A stretch of 64,000 nt of DNA from Fragilariopsis cylindrus CCMP1102 (Eukaryota; Bacillariophyta; Bacillariophyceae; Bacillariales; Bacillariaceae): assembly GCA_900095095.1 (NCBI GenBank), contig FMBT01000311.1:248001-312000 (forward strand), written 5' to 3'. The position numbers and the translations under genes are program-made. The number at the start of each line of letters is the position of its first letter. The first letter of the stretch is position 1. Positions 20,653 through 33,118 of the stretch are shown here, in pieces. The notes under the pieces are model-generated. The model saw only the letters and a list, made by a program, of their open reading frames with translations. It did not search any database and was not told the DNA's origin.

Positions 20653-23214
20653 ATGGTGGATACTGCTGCTGATATTGATGTCGAGAAAATGAACGACATC
20701 AACAACAACGGCAATGGTGAAGGAGAAGGAGAAGGAGCCAAATCTAAATGTTGTAATTTGTATAATGGCAATGTCGATGCGATTGGTTTAAGTTGGTTAG
20801 GTAAGTAAATAATCCTCCTAAGTAAAGATCAGGGAGAACGAAGAAGAAATAACAAAACATACGCATACTAGTAATCAAGATCGATCGATAATGATGATGA
20901 ACAACAACAATAATAATAATAATAACACATTGCATGAAATGATTGTGGCTGTTTTTATGATACGTGATCATGATTATGATCATGATCATGCTGACGCTCT
21001 CGACGCTACTACTACTACTGCTACGTCTACTGATACTACTACGTCTACGTCTACGTCTAACATGCTACGAGGAGGAGGAAAAGGAGAATTCAAATTCAAA
21101 TCCAAATCCAAATTCAACTTACCACCAATACCACCATTTCATCCACATCATTCTGGTACTGTACATTATTCATCCATTCAAAATGCTGATAATGGTGCAG
21201 TAACATGATGCTACTTGCGGAAGGATTTACTGCTCAATCAATACCACTGCAAATAAATTGTAGCGTTGGATTGTACCGAAAAAATCAACCTCGAATGGAT
21301 GTATATTTATTTTCATCTATAAGGAAGATAAACAACGACGACGATGCTGGCGACGGGAAGAGGAAAAAGAAAACGCAACTTGTTATTATGTATTGCCGCC
21401 ATCGCCATCGCCATCATCATCTTCGAACAGTTCAGAAGACATAATAATATCAGATATTAATTCATCCATATCTACTGGAATGTCTTCAAATCGTAACTCA
21501 ATAAGATCATCATTGTCATCATCATTGTCATTATTATTATCAAATGATCATATCAATTCGATCGATCAATCAATTCGATCAGTCAATTCCTTTCCCCCAT
21601 TACTTTTACATTCTTCTCACGATATTTTTTCGTCTTCTGTTTGTATAGCTTCTGGACGTGGGATGTTAATTATGTCGAATATATTTATGGCCACATCCTT
21701 GCTTTTTTTAGCGAAGGATGCAGCGGGATGCTTTGATGAATTTGGTGAACCAATCGCTGAAGGACAATGTAATAAGTCGATTTATGGAATGAAAGCAGAA
21801 TCCTTTATTACCAATATCGCCACGATTGCTGCTGTCTTAGCAGCATTATTTATGCCGATTTGTGGTGCGCTGGTGGATTATACACCTCATCGAAAATTAG
21901 TCGGTATCGTCACCGCGCTTCTGTTGGTCGCCATACAGGCGATACAGATTGGTACTGTCGAACAAACATGGTTCGCGATGGGGGTACTACAAGCACTTGC
22001 AGCATTTATTTATCAACTTCAGTTGGTGACTCTGTTTGCCTATATGCCAGAAATTGCACGACAAGTTGGTGTACTATCCATGACCAAAGTTAGTTCAAAT
22101 TTGTGTCTTGTACAATTTGGCGCGTCGGCATTTTTCTTGGTGGCCATGACAGGTATTACTATCGCATTTAAAACATCGGCAGTTGTTACTGGACAAATTA
22201 GTCAAGGTGTCAATACCGTAACGTCGATGATTACTTTCGCTGTGGGTTGGTTCAAATATCTTACACCACGACCAGCAGTACGGGCAGTTCCCGAGGGACA
22301 TTGGTTACTATTAGAAGGATTTAAACAGAATTGGAGAACTGCGAAATCAGTTCAAAAACACTACAAGCATGGGTTAAGATATTTCCTGTTAGCAGTCGTA
22401 TTCGCTGAAGCATGTACGTAGAAAACAAGGCAACAACAACAACAACTTGAATCTTTCTTCTTTTCTTATATAACATTGTACTCACAAAATTCACTGCCAT
22501 TTTGGTTTCTAATTTAAAAAAATCCCAAACACATTCTTAAAATCATTTTTTTTTTTAAATTTAACAGCCGCTACAGCAATCACCACTGTATCAATTGTTT
22601 ACTTGACATCGTCTATTGATCTGAGTACCTCACAAATAGGGATTTTCTTTATTGTTACAGTGATTGCGGTTTGTATAGGAACTGGATTAGGAAGATTGAT
22701 TACGAATAAGACCACGCCTCTCTTGTCATGGAAACTATCAATGGTATACCTATACATTACCCTTATGGTTGGTGCATTGGTCCTAGATGGCCTACCACAT
22801 GATTTGAAGGAAATGTCATACATATGGGGAGTTTGCGTTGGTCTAGGATTAGGCTGGTATTATCCAACGCAAAGTTTATTTTTCAGTTGTGTTGTGCCAC
22901 ACGGTCAAGAAGCTGAAATTTCAGGATTGTTTGTCTATTGCGGTCAGATTTTAGCCTGGCTATTCCCTTTAGTATTTTCCATATTAATTGAGTTTGACGT
23001 GTCACAAAAGTACGGTGTGATCGTTACCGCAAGTGGACTGTTAATTGCCTTGTTTTTTCTCATGCTAACGTGTTCGTGGGAGGATATCTTGAAGGAATCG
23101 AACGCGGATATTGATATGACTACAACAACGGTGACAGCTGCACTAGGAGGAGGAGAAGAAGAAAGTACAAAGAATAAATACACTTACCCTCCCTTAGATG
23201 AAGAAAGAGCATGA
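20653..23214 (+). CDS. Atg22-like major facilitator transporter
   Basis: Exons 20653..20800, 21649..22413 and 22568..23214 join in phase 1 at both introns and give 519 residues. Exon 1 is a soluble N terminus (Asp/Asn/Gly/Glu-rich, ending NVDAIGLSWL). Exon 2 begins ASGRGMLIMSNIFMATSLLF, the first membrane helix. About eleven to twelve hydrophobic helices follow, with the MFS-type loop DYTPHRKLVG after helix 2-3 and GLGLGWYYPTQSLFFSCV late. The tail is charged and short. Yeast Atg22 exports amino acids from the vacuole; the diatom substrate is unknown. The second splice (EAS|ATAITTV) removes 154 bases. The long first intron (848 bases) was placed by phase, its tttgtatag acceptor and the join SWL-ASGRG. 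An alternative upstream start within the intron is possible (ATG-like context at 21393). Confidence 0.8.
20801..21648 (+). other. Long first intron with open low-complexity frames
   Basis: This 848-base intron is much longer than the others measured here. It carries Asn and Asp/Thr codon runs and open frames at 20891-21208, 21205-21444 and 21393-21648. The last is continuous with exon 2 and could supply a different N terminus. Confidence 0.6.
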
Positions 23215-23678
23215 TGTAAATGGTATCCGGACAAATATACCTCAAATGCACTGGCCTATATTATTTTCTGTTCCCTAATAAGTTTATATATTATCCGTGC
23301 GATCTTGGCTGAATGTGATAAAAGATTACTACTACAGTCTATAATACTACTACCACTACTTTTACCGACAAAAGACGACACGGGGATCCATTACATGTTG
23401 TGATTAAAAATAATTTTTGAAAAGGAGGTTCAACTAAACTATCTGCTCCTGCAGTACTGTACTGAAAATTATACTACGTAGCTATTATTAAGTGCAGCTA
23501 TGTAGAAAGATTCCTTACAGTCATAATAAATAGCGCAAACGTAACGCATGCGAAATGCTTGCTTACTAAATTTTTATAGGATATTGTATAACTTTATACT
23601 GTTACGGTAACAAATCATTCCTAAATGTGTGTGGTATTATTTTATACCAATTCGAATGCTGCAACTTTTCTCTTGTTC
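23215..23678. other. Short convergent intergenic region
   Basis: This is AT-rich DNA between the ends of the Atg22-like and DVR genes, with no coding signal. Confidence 0.6.
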
Positions 23679-25528
23679 TTAGGTTGCGGTAGCGGTCGTA
23701 GTAGTAGTAGTATTGCTGCCCGCCGTGGTAGCTGCCATTACGGTGGTCGTAATAGTAGTAGCATCATTGACCGCAGCAGCAACAATGTTTGTGGTCGTTA
23801 ATGCGCTTTCCTCTAAGATCCGTTTTCTATCCTTTAATATACCATATGCGGAGGTGTATGGATCATAATCTTGTCCATGTTTTGCTATATATTCGTAATG
23901 CTGTCGGACGGTGGTACGTCCATACTTTTCCCCTGGCAAAACGGTAAGCATCTGATGGTATCAAAATAAATATTTAACACATTAATATAAAATGAAACAG
24001 CAGCAGCAGCAGCAGTATAGAGAAAGGAAAAAGGATAAATTAGATAAAATGCGTATGTATGCATACGTTTTCATAGATAGTATCTAAGAGCAAAACAATT
24101 TTCACCTCCGAAAGAAAAAAAAATATATATATAATAACTTACATCTTCGATAGCATAGTATCGTACGATTCGTGCTATTTCTGCTGCGTCATTCAGTTTA
24201 TCCGATTTGAAGAGGTCTGCGAACCATTGAAAAGTATTGACAATCCCATGTACGATACCGATCGGAACTTTGATGCATGGTAATTCATCATCTTGTTCTT
24301 GTTCATTATTATTAGTATCAATATTTTTGTTGATACCGAGGACGTCATAGATCATTTTTCCCTGTTGTATTTTATCTGATCCAGCATCGGGACCACCCAC
24401 ATTCCAATAGGTATTCTTATGTGTATTGTCCACAACTTGATCGATCAATGCGGATGCTAAATCAGGTTCACTAATCGGATTACAGGAGGATGTTTTACCA
24501 TTCCCTAAATCAAATATTATATATGGACTACCACCCTGCACGGCTTCTAATTGTCCTGATACCGATTTAAAGAATGCTGTTGGACGTACAGCAACATAAT
24601 CGAAAGTAGTAGTAGTCTCATCATGATCATTATCATTGGAGGACGATGACGATGATGATGAGGATGACATATCCAGTAACTCTAATTCTAATTTCATTTT
24701 TGCGTATTGGAATTGTAAGGCATGATCCTCATTCTGTTCTGCACTTTTTACACAATAGGCACTTAATAAAATAAATCGTCGTGCACCGGCCTGTTTGGCA
24801 GCCTGTGCCACATTCAAACTTGCTTGATAATCAATAGCATATGCTTCATTCTTTGTTCCACTCCGTGATGCTAAACAACAAACCACCACATCCACCGATC
24901 CTTTTGGGAACAAACATATCGACGTTGTGTCGTCCTCGTTGTCGTCGTCGTCCTCCTCTGTTACTAAACAAGCATTTCGATCCGATAGGTCGAAGCGTTT
25001 TATCGTAATATTGTTATTACTTTTGTTGTCGTTACTATTGTTGTTGTTGTTGTTATTGTTATTGGTGTAGGCATTAGCATCGACAGTAGAACCTGGCCGT
25101 AAGACAGCGGTGGTTGGATATCCTCTTCGAATTGATTCCTTAACGACTGCTTTACCAATATATCCGGTAGCTCCAACGACTGTAATCTTTTCACCGGAAC
25201 AGGATTCACCTGGTATATGAATCGTAGCAGCTGCAGCTTGTGCACCTGCAATATCAATATCAATAGCAGTGGTGGTCGTCTTTGCAGTAGTAGTAGTACT
25301 AGTAGTCACAGTCATCCGTCCACAACAACTACCGCGTGTACTAATCGCAGCACCAGTACAACCAGTGGTAGCGAGGAACGCCGATACTTCATTTTTTGGA
25401 AATAACGAAAACGCCGGAACAATTACAACAACGACGATGACCAACAAGAACAGTAGCAGCAACAACATATGTTGTTGTTGTTGTCTAAATGGCCGACGCA
25501 TATGAAAAATCGTTTGGGTACTTAGCAT
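23679..25528 (-). CDS. DVR: Divinyl chlorophyllide a 8-vinyl-reductase, plastid
   Basis: Exons 25528..24143 and 23951..23679 (phase 0, GAT|gtaagt...cag|ATG) give 552 residues. The enzyme reduces the 8-vinyl group of divinyl (proto)chlorophyllide with NADPH in chlorophyll synthesis. The N terminus has a hydrophobic signal peptide (MLLLLLFLLVIVVVVIVPAF) followed by SLFPKNEVSAF, consistent with the signal-plus-AF presequence of secondary plastids. The Rossmann motif is VVGATGYIGKAVVKE (about 116-130). Then come DYQASLNVAQAAKQAGARRF, FILLSAYCV, a YAKMKLELEL catalytic-type Tyr/Lys pair and VRPTAFFKS. Exon 2 supplies the family's usual end (MLTVLPGEKYGRTTVRQHYE, then IAKHGQDYDPY), followed by an unusual tail of about 40 residues of Ala and Thr. 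Asn and Asp homopolymers are inserted near residues 155 and 195. Confidence 0.93.
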
Positions 25529-26609
25529 CGTCTAGCTCGTCTAGCTAGCTACTGCCTACAGTAGCACTTCGATAAGGAGAATTGATGCGTGACTGACGCC
25601 TGCCTTCTTGTCGATGAATAAAGAAGTCAACTTGCTGTCGTCTAGAACTAACTAAGCAGTACAGTAAAAAAGAATTATGTACGGTACTGTATGAGCTTTT
25701 CGAAATTCGCATTTAGTTTGTGTTCTGTCTTACTGAGTGTGTTTTCGATCTAAAGATTTGTTACACAGTTGATAAGGTTGAACTTTTGTACAGTACCTCA
25801 AAAAAAAGGATTGGCTGCACACTGTATTAACACAACAAGGGACTGGGTTTTCAATTAAGTAGATCTTCGATATGTCAGGCCATGCTAGTCGCGCTTTCTC
25901 CATGTTAATCTCAGATCTGAAATGAGCGCAAGACAGACTGTAATTTTATTTTCCAAGTACTGTACGCACAAACACAAACACACAAACAAACAGAAAGAAG
26001 CAAAACACGAAGGACGATGACGATGAATTAAATATATTTGTTTTGGTGGATTCAGAAAAGAAAAAAAAACAATCAACCATCGTTTGGAGCATGAAACATC
26101 CTAATAGTTTTCTTCGTACAACATGTTCACAACAACAACGGCAACGGCTATTGTAACAACGAAGGCAACAAGCATCTAATAGTATGAGGGAGGACGCCGC
26201 TGCTACTTTTTCTCATCAGATAATGATTACAAATGATTACAAATGATTACAGATGATTCGTCATATTTTGACACACAAATATACGGGGGAAATGAATCAT
26301 ATGTAATCATTTGTAATCATATCTAATCGAGAAATCGTGGAGAAATTATTTTTCTCTCTTTCTCATCGTGGACATCGCAACTGAAAATGAGAAATTTAGC
26401 GATCGAGTTTTTGATTTTCCGTTTCTAATAACAACGATGATGCTGGTTTGCCGGACCAGGATGTCGTCCGGCAACACAAACAAGCACCGACTGGTCGTTG
26501 TCTTTTCTCCTTCTCACAAAAACGATTTCATAAACAACACAACACAAAACAAAACAGTTCCTTTTGTTATCAATCGATTTATATTTCATCCGAACCGAAC
26601 AATTCAACG
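25529..26609. other. Divergent upstream region
   Basis: The region lies between DVR (minus) and the hendecad-repeat gene (plus). An imperfect inverted repeat of atgattaca units (26221-26330) is the only clear element. A (gtttgt)-type run (25975-25995) is also present. Confidence 0.6.
26221..26325 (+). repeat. atgattaca direct and inverted repeats
   Basis: Three tandem copies of aaatgattac (26221-26251) are answered by atgtaatcatttgtaatcat at 26301-26320. The right arm pairs perfectly with 26233-26251 over 19 bases across a roughly 50-base spacer. The repeat lies about 290 bases upstream of the gene at 26610, so it could be a transcription-factor array or a hairpin. Confidence 0.75.
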
Positions 26610-28211
26610 ATGAGCAGTCATAACCTCAGTAACGAAAACATCAACGAGAGTAACGTTATCAACCTAGACGATACAGTTGATGATCGCAAGAAGAAGGAGA
26701 AGAAGCGTCTCGCACAGGTAAATAAAGCTAGGAAGGCGCACCATGCAAGAAAAAATTTAGAAAAGGACGTTCGTAAGGTGTACAACAAAGCAAAGGAATT
26801 AGATAAAGACAGAGAGCCGAAACAAGGTACGTACATTCATGTTGCTTGGAATACATATCATATAATATTTACATTGAACATTCTCCTTTTCTTATTTATA
26901 TTGTTAATTGTTCTTCTTATTTTATTTTAAATAGTATTGCGCCACCTTCGTAGGGCACATGACATGATTGCCGCAAATAAAGACGATGATATAATCTGGA
27001 CAAGCCAAACAGAAAGTTTCGAAGCAGCCTTTAAAGATCTCTGGCATGATATAAAATGGCTGGAAGAAGATGCTGAAGAAGCACAAAAATTCATCACGGA
27101 CGGCGCAGAGGTGCAGAGACACGTTGCAAGTGAACAAATTAAGGCCGATGTCGAAAAGGAACGCATTAAGGCCGGTGCTGATGTCAAAAAGGCCGAGACC
27201 ACTGCTGATGTCCAAAAGTGTAGCATCAAATCCACTGCCGATGTCCAAACAGAAGGCATTAAGGCCACTGCTGATGTCCAAAAGTGTAGCATCAAATCCA
27301 CAGCCGATGTCCAAAAGAATGAAGCAGTTGTTCAAGGTATTGGTGAAATTAGCAAATCCACTACCGATGTTGGTGTCAAAAAGTGTGGCATCAAATTCAC
27401 CGCCGATGTCCCAAAGAGTGGAGCAGCTGTTGAAACTACGAATCCCTGTCTTCCACCGCAATCGCCGCCGTCATCTGCACCCAAGCCGCCGCCACCGACT
27501 TCTGTATGCAAGCGGTCAACATCTTCTAAGAAAAAGAAGTCCCGTTCCCATACACGACGTAAGCCTCCTCCTCCTACATCACCATATCCATATCCAAAAG
27601 AGCCAGATGCGTTAGCAAAAGGAACAACCAAGTTCGATTTACCTTGCGTAGGAGACACATTATCTTTGAATATTGTTCGTCTGCGAAGCCAAAAAGGGGT
27701 GGTATCTGTTGCATCGGTAACTGCTGCTGCGGATTCTGGTGAGCTTCCTTTCTGGAATTTATTGGTTGAAGTATTCGAGAATACTGTCAGATTGGAAAAC
27801 TATTTCGCTATTAAGGACGTGGATTATGCTCGACGACAAGAAGGCTCGAAATATATCCCTTTGAATATTAAGTCGGGTACACAGATTCAACAATATCTCC
27901 AGGGTTGTGTTCTGGGAAAAAAATGGCCATGTGCACAATTTATGATGGGAGGTAAAAGTAACGTATTCGTCATTCTTTACGACGGTCCAATTTGTTCTTT
28001 GCAAAAATATGCGTTTCTTATTTTTCCATTCGAGAAACTACACAATCTTCAACCACACAAAACTATGTATTATCGTATTAAATGTGAAACCAATCGTCGT
28101 CGAAGTGACGGACACGAGACGCCTCCAAGGAAAAAACAAAAAACGATGAAAAATATCACTCCTGGTAGTAGCTTGAATGATTATATTGGTATTGTCAAGT
28201 CGCCGAAGTAA
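26610..28211 (+). CDS. Unidentified protein with 11-residue repeats
   Basis: Exons 26610..26826 and 26935..28211 (phase 1, AAG|gtacgt...aaatag|TATTG) give 497 residues. The family is not recognised. Exon 1 is highly charged (RKKKEKKRLAQVNKARKAHH), helical and possibly a nuclear localisation or nucleic-acid contact. Residues about 135-215 hold repeats of 11 residues built on IKxTADVQKCS, some nearly identical at the DNA level. Eleven-residue repeats form right-handed or straight helices, as in LEA-3 and apolipoprotein-like proteins. A Pro/Lys/Arg-rich linker (PPPPTS, SKKKKSRSHTRRK) follows. A compact C-terminal domain of about 200 residues begins FDLPCVGDTLSLNIVRLRS and ends before the basic segment PPRKKQKTMKN. 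The ATG at 26610 follows the last upstream TTG-only stretch. Role unknown. Confidence 0.7.
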
Positions 28212-28252
28212 AAATAGATTCCAACACATTCATGTTACAACTTAACAACTGA

Positions 28253-28432
28253 ACTATTCAAAAGAAAAAGAGCAAGAGGATCACTGCAATTGACGAGGAA
28301 TCCGGCATATCTATTCAAATCAAAGAAGCACATATTGTTCTCAATCGAAATTTCTTCGAAGATGCGCTAGCTAGCCGTGAATATGTTGAATATAACAAAG
28401 TGAATACTAAGCAGCTCAATCCATTAAATTAA
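28253..28432 (+). CDS. Orphan coding-like segment after the hendecad gene
   Basis: A 59-codon open stretch without a start Met reads QKKKSKRITAIDEESGISIQ and later NRNFFEDALASREYVEYNK before a stop at 28430-28432. Composition and codon use look coding. It may be a last exon of the preceding gene whose splice I could not place, or the tail of a decayed relative. Confidence 0.35.
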   Translation, partial: TIQKKKSKRITAIDEESGISIQIKEAHIVLNRNFFEDALASREYVEYNKVNTKQLNPLN

Positions 28433-29076
28433 ATTAATTATTGTAGTAGTGAAATTATTATAAAAAAAAGAACGGTTTTGGATATTTTGTAGATGACGAC
28501 TAGTAACTAGTGCAGTGCAGCACAATGTATTGTGCAATAATTAATGATGAAGAAAACAGCGAAAATTATCCTGTCTCTCTACACATTTTCCCCCACAAAA
28601 TGCGCGCTGTGGATAATCGACGTCATGTAACCAGTGTACCAGGTACTATCACAAACTGCGACACGCCATGACGACAAAGAATTTGGCGAAATATAATTAT
28701 TGGGATACAGTTTCAAGGTTGAATTGTCAAAGAAAACTGTTGCATTTACGATTTTAGTACTCTGCCCATCTTAATGAGCAGCTGTTCTTGAATGTGAATG
28801 GTTTGGCTTATTGTGATGGAAGAATAGATCGTGATCCCAACCGAGCGAACGAGGACTGACTCGATTGCAGACCATTCTATTATAGAGTGGCACTACATGT
28901 GTATGGAGTTAAACCCTCCAATTAAATAGTCAATTCATGTGTTCTTATTTTTATGTAACTTTACAGTTTAATGTTTTATTAGGATCCTTTATGTATTATA
29001 TATGTATGCACAGCATGTATGTAGTTAGCTAGTTCGTGAGCTTTCCCTTCCTATGAACGTCTTCGTTGTTCCTTAC
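28433..29076. other. Convergent intergenic region, nothing seen
   Basis: This AT-rich DNA lies between the plus-strand gene and the 3' end of the trailin-like gene. No repeat or coding signal was noticed. Confidence 0.6.
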
Positions 29077-32000
29077 TTATGCTTCGGCGACAGTTTCGGG
29101 GCACGTACACTGAATCTCGAAGGTGTATTCGATGATTCCATATCCTTCGGCGTATTCGTCGGCGGGTTTGCAACATTTGTCAATTTCAACATCACCGCTT
29201 GAAATCTGCTTTACAAAAGAATCAGAGTTGGATGCGAAATATACATTAACAAGAGCGAAAGGTTCAACGCCTTCATATTCGTGACAGCCAACTTCAATTT
29301 CGGGTGCCTCGCGTTGACATCCTGCCGTGAATGGCATAGATGCACAGGTAGGATCCATACCATACTTGCCAACCTTCTTCACGTGTTTGATGAAGATATC
29401 TGTGTGGTTTGCGAAGGGATTATCGACCTTAAATTTGACAGTGTGAGCGGAATTGATATCCTTTGGTGCTTCAATGATAATACCGTATAGGATGGGTTCA
29501 CCCTCTGGAGATTCTGCTGATTGCTTGATCATCTTCACTATACCCTGCGGCCTAGCTGGACAGGCGGTTTCACTCGTCAATGTCTTGTAGGTTTCGTTGC
29601 ACGGTGGTGGTGGTACAACATCACAAATCATACTCTCGTCCTCACCGAGAGGAAGTGGACGACTAGCAGGATCGAATTCGTAGTTGTGCATTTCAGAAAA
29701 TTCACCGTCCAAAATGAAGTCGCCACCAACAATCATACGTCCGGATTGGCCTATAGTCGAGAAGGTTAGATCACCATTCGGTATGACGACCGATCCCATG
29801 AGTTCATTCGAACCAACCATCTCAACTTGGCCATTCGTCGGGAACACCCAGACAATACTTGCTGTCAAACCAGCAGGGAAGGTATCAACACCGCAAACAG
29901 GTGCTTGACCAGGTGTATGATCAGCAGGATAGAAACACATAGGTGGAACCATGAAGGTACCATCACCGTCAACAACAATCATGATGGTCTTTCCGATCAT
30001 CTCCTTTTTGAAGACGACATTCGAGATAGTCGTTTCGATTGGAGCGATGTTAAAGATCTGGACGGGATTATTATCAGGCCCGGCACTAAAAACAAGGACT
30101 CCATCAACAACTTCAGCGACACCGTTAGAATCGAGACTCTTCCAGTAGTTCACCTTCTGTTTCAATATATCAAGTTCATCCTCCCACCGTGATAGGTCAA
30201 GAGTAGGGTTGTGCTTGAAGTCCCCGTTAGTGTAGACGAATTGTTCTTCAAGGACGGTCATATTGGTGGGACAATCGGCACCGTTTATTTGGCAGTTGTC
30301 TTTGTAAACGAAGTGACACGTCTTCAATGTGTTTCCGTATTCGTACATGATGTATTTCGATTTTTCGAAGGATGCATCAATAGCAACATCACCACCGACC
30401 TCAACACAGACTGTATTGTCGAAGGGATGAATGAGAGAACCGTGTGTAGTTGCAGCAAGTCGTTCACACCCACCCATCTCCAATGTCATATCACCCAAGA
30501 AGACACCACGACCCTCAAAGCCAGATCCAGACCTGCAATCGAAGTTACCACCAACCAACAAACCGACGGAGTTGTCATACCCAATGGTAAATTCACTAGC
30601 GCCATTCAGGATAGAGCCCTTTGCGGGGAAAGACGTCGTCCATGCACCATCACCGGTCGATGCAGAAAGACCAGCACCAAGGTTGGCACAATCGCCGTAA
30701 TCGGTAACGTTCAAGTTAGGGAATTCCAAGAGATTGTCAGGATCCTCTACGCTACTCGTGGTGATGTTTTCGATGATTTCAATCTCAATTTCAACTTCAG
30801 GATTGCCAGCACACTTGTCCATTTGACATGCGACGATTTGAGCAACGTCCTTACATGCTTCGATGATCTTATCGGCGTTTACACACAAGTTCACGTCAAA
30901 TTCGAAGAACTCTTGATTATCGCACTTGTAGTCGTCAAAAGAAAGACCATCCTCGTAAACTAAAATGGAACTATCTTGATCGACGCACCAGTTATCAACA
31001 CAATAATTGAAGGCAGCCTCGACACGATCGGTCTCGGGGATCATTAACGTTTGTCCATCAACACCCATCCAATCATCCTTGGTAGTACCGGTAGGGGTTC
31101 CCATCAAACCAACAGATGAAACCTTGAATTGTTCCTGTTCTTCAGCAGGAAGACAAATAAAGTAGGAAATAACACAAGACCATTCTGAAAATGGACCACC
31201 ACCTTCGATCCAAATAACAGATGAGGAGTAAACATTGTCACCATTCGCGTCGACACCAGTCTTGTGTTTGATATCAATTTGATTCCATTCGAATAGTTTC
31301 ACAGAATGATCTGAATCAGGTCCACCATACAGGTACCCTCCAGTTTCGACTTGAGAAATGTCTATCATTTTACCATCGAGGTAAAACATAACAGGACAAG
31401 GACCAATAACTCTCGAGCGTTCATCATAAACTTGATTGTTCTCATCGATATTTTCAAAGTTGGGGAAAGAAAATTGCATTGTTGGGACACCGTTGGGTGT
31501 ATCCTTAACATAATCAATGGCAAGATCGGCGGTAATGGAGGCACCACCCCAAGGTGTATCAATAAAGACGAAGTTACCCTGAATGTTAAACATATGATTC
31601 TTCATAACAGTAAAGAGACCGACAGCTTGACAATCATAATGTAAATCATCACATGTAATGATGTGCGGGTCACCCCAGACACCACAGATTGCACCAACGC
31701 ATTCACCAAGTACCTCGTTGTATGACGCCATTAGTGGGATGTCGGTACAGATACGATCGTGGACGTCTAACATGGATTGCCCTTGAAGATCAACACCACT
31801 CTCTCGTCCTGGCAGGCACTGACTGTACGCGCATGTACCATCCTCATTCTCAGAATGACAATGAGAAAACCAACCAACACAGCAATCTCCGGGACGTGGA
31901 TTTGAATCTTCATAATTGTACTTGCAACATTCATTCTTGACCGAATGATCAATTTCACACTGTGCGTACCACCAATTCCCGGTACAGATGTACCCGTCGG

Positions 32001-33118
32001 CACAATCACCTTGTCCGCCATCTTGATACTCCATACATCTATTCCATAACATCTTATCTTCCTTAATGGTAGTTCCTTCACAAATGCCCGGTGGGTCTTC
32101 ATATTTTGGTTCTAGACCGACTTCACACCATCCACCATCATTACATTCTGATCCTCTGCAGCAATCACCCTCCTTTTTACATTTGGTATTCCATGACACA
32201 CAACATTCATGATCAGTATGAGGATCAGGCATACAAGCAGCATAATCTAGATACTTGTTCTCACAAACAAACCCATCAACGCATTCAGCGTATTGGACAC
32301 CGAGGTCGGTACTGAAGTTGGGTGAAACAACCGTATCATCATAATGGCATCGTTCCCAAGCATGACGTTCTGGCTGGTAGACTGTATCAGGAACATCACC
32401 TTGCCATTTACCATTACGGATTTGTTCATTCAACACCCAATAATCGAAGTAATTGTATAAACGTTCACATGTTTCAGTAGTAGTTGATGCATGTTGACCG
32501 TTTCTTGAATCAACCAAATAAGATTCTGCTACTACAGTAGGATCATCCTCATCAAGAATGTAACACCCCCAATCAACTAATGAAGAAAAGAACCATGTGT
32601 TAGGACCACTGTATCATATTGTTGTAAGAGGAAGGTAATGTAAGAGGAAGGTAAGGTAAGGTAAGAGGAAGATAGAGGATAACATGTGTTGTTGTGAGTG
32701 GAATGTCCTTCTTTTTTTAATAGACGGAGTAACAAAAACAATAGCAGAGCATAAATACTTACGGAGTTTCATTAATGCTAATCTCTGGTGTTAATGGATA
32801 ATGATCTTCATTAGTTTGACGGACCGTAGATACCATAAAGTCACACCAGTCATTTGGGTGGTTAGATGCCCATGCGAATGGCCACTGCCCGTTGGGAAGT
32901 AGATAATCACCTTGGGAATGTTCACAATACAGAGCTGTCCATTCATTGTCTTTGGGTGCTGGCAGACGAGCACCACAGTGCCATAGGGCATTCTCTTGTG
33001 TTCTAAATACAAATACATCGCATTTATCAGCATCAAATCCATCCACGGAATTGAAATTTATAGTAAAGGCAGTGGCGAGTAATAAAGCACTCGTCAATTG
33101 ATGGGCTAACATCATCAT
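29077..33118 (-). CDS. Trailin-like secreted adhesive protein (Cys-rich, VWD/GDPH, Choice-of-Anchor A)
   Basis: Exons 33118..32763 and 32608..29077 (phase 2, ACTCC|gtaagt...gatacag|TGG) give about 1295 residues. A signal peptide of about 27 residues (LLLATAFTINFNSVDG) is followed by a Cys-rich N-terminal part with paired Cys (HECCVSW, GDCCRGSEC, NECCKY, GDCCVGW) up to about residue 400. A von Willebrand D type domain starts CGVWGDPHIITCDDLHYDCQ near 427, including the GDPH motif linked to Asp-Pro autocleavage and covalent crosslinking. Residues about 750-1095 match the Choice-of-Anchor A fold, with GLTASIVWVFPTNGQ, GSVVIPNGDLTF, GRMIVGGDFILDGEF and HNYEFDP. A C-terminal domain of about 200 residues has more Cys. 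GDPH plus CAA is known from the trailins of adhesive trails in raphid diatoms, so a role in gliding adhesion or biofilm is likely. Codons are more C-ending than in neighbours, which suggests high expression. Confidence 0.88.
32609..32762 (-). other. Intron of the trailin-like gene
   Basis: This 154-base intron contains tandem gtaagaggaag/gtaag-type units (32628-32675 on the plus strand). Splicing joins SINETP to GPNTWFFSSLVDWGCY in phase 2. Confidence 0.8.
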
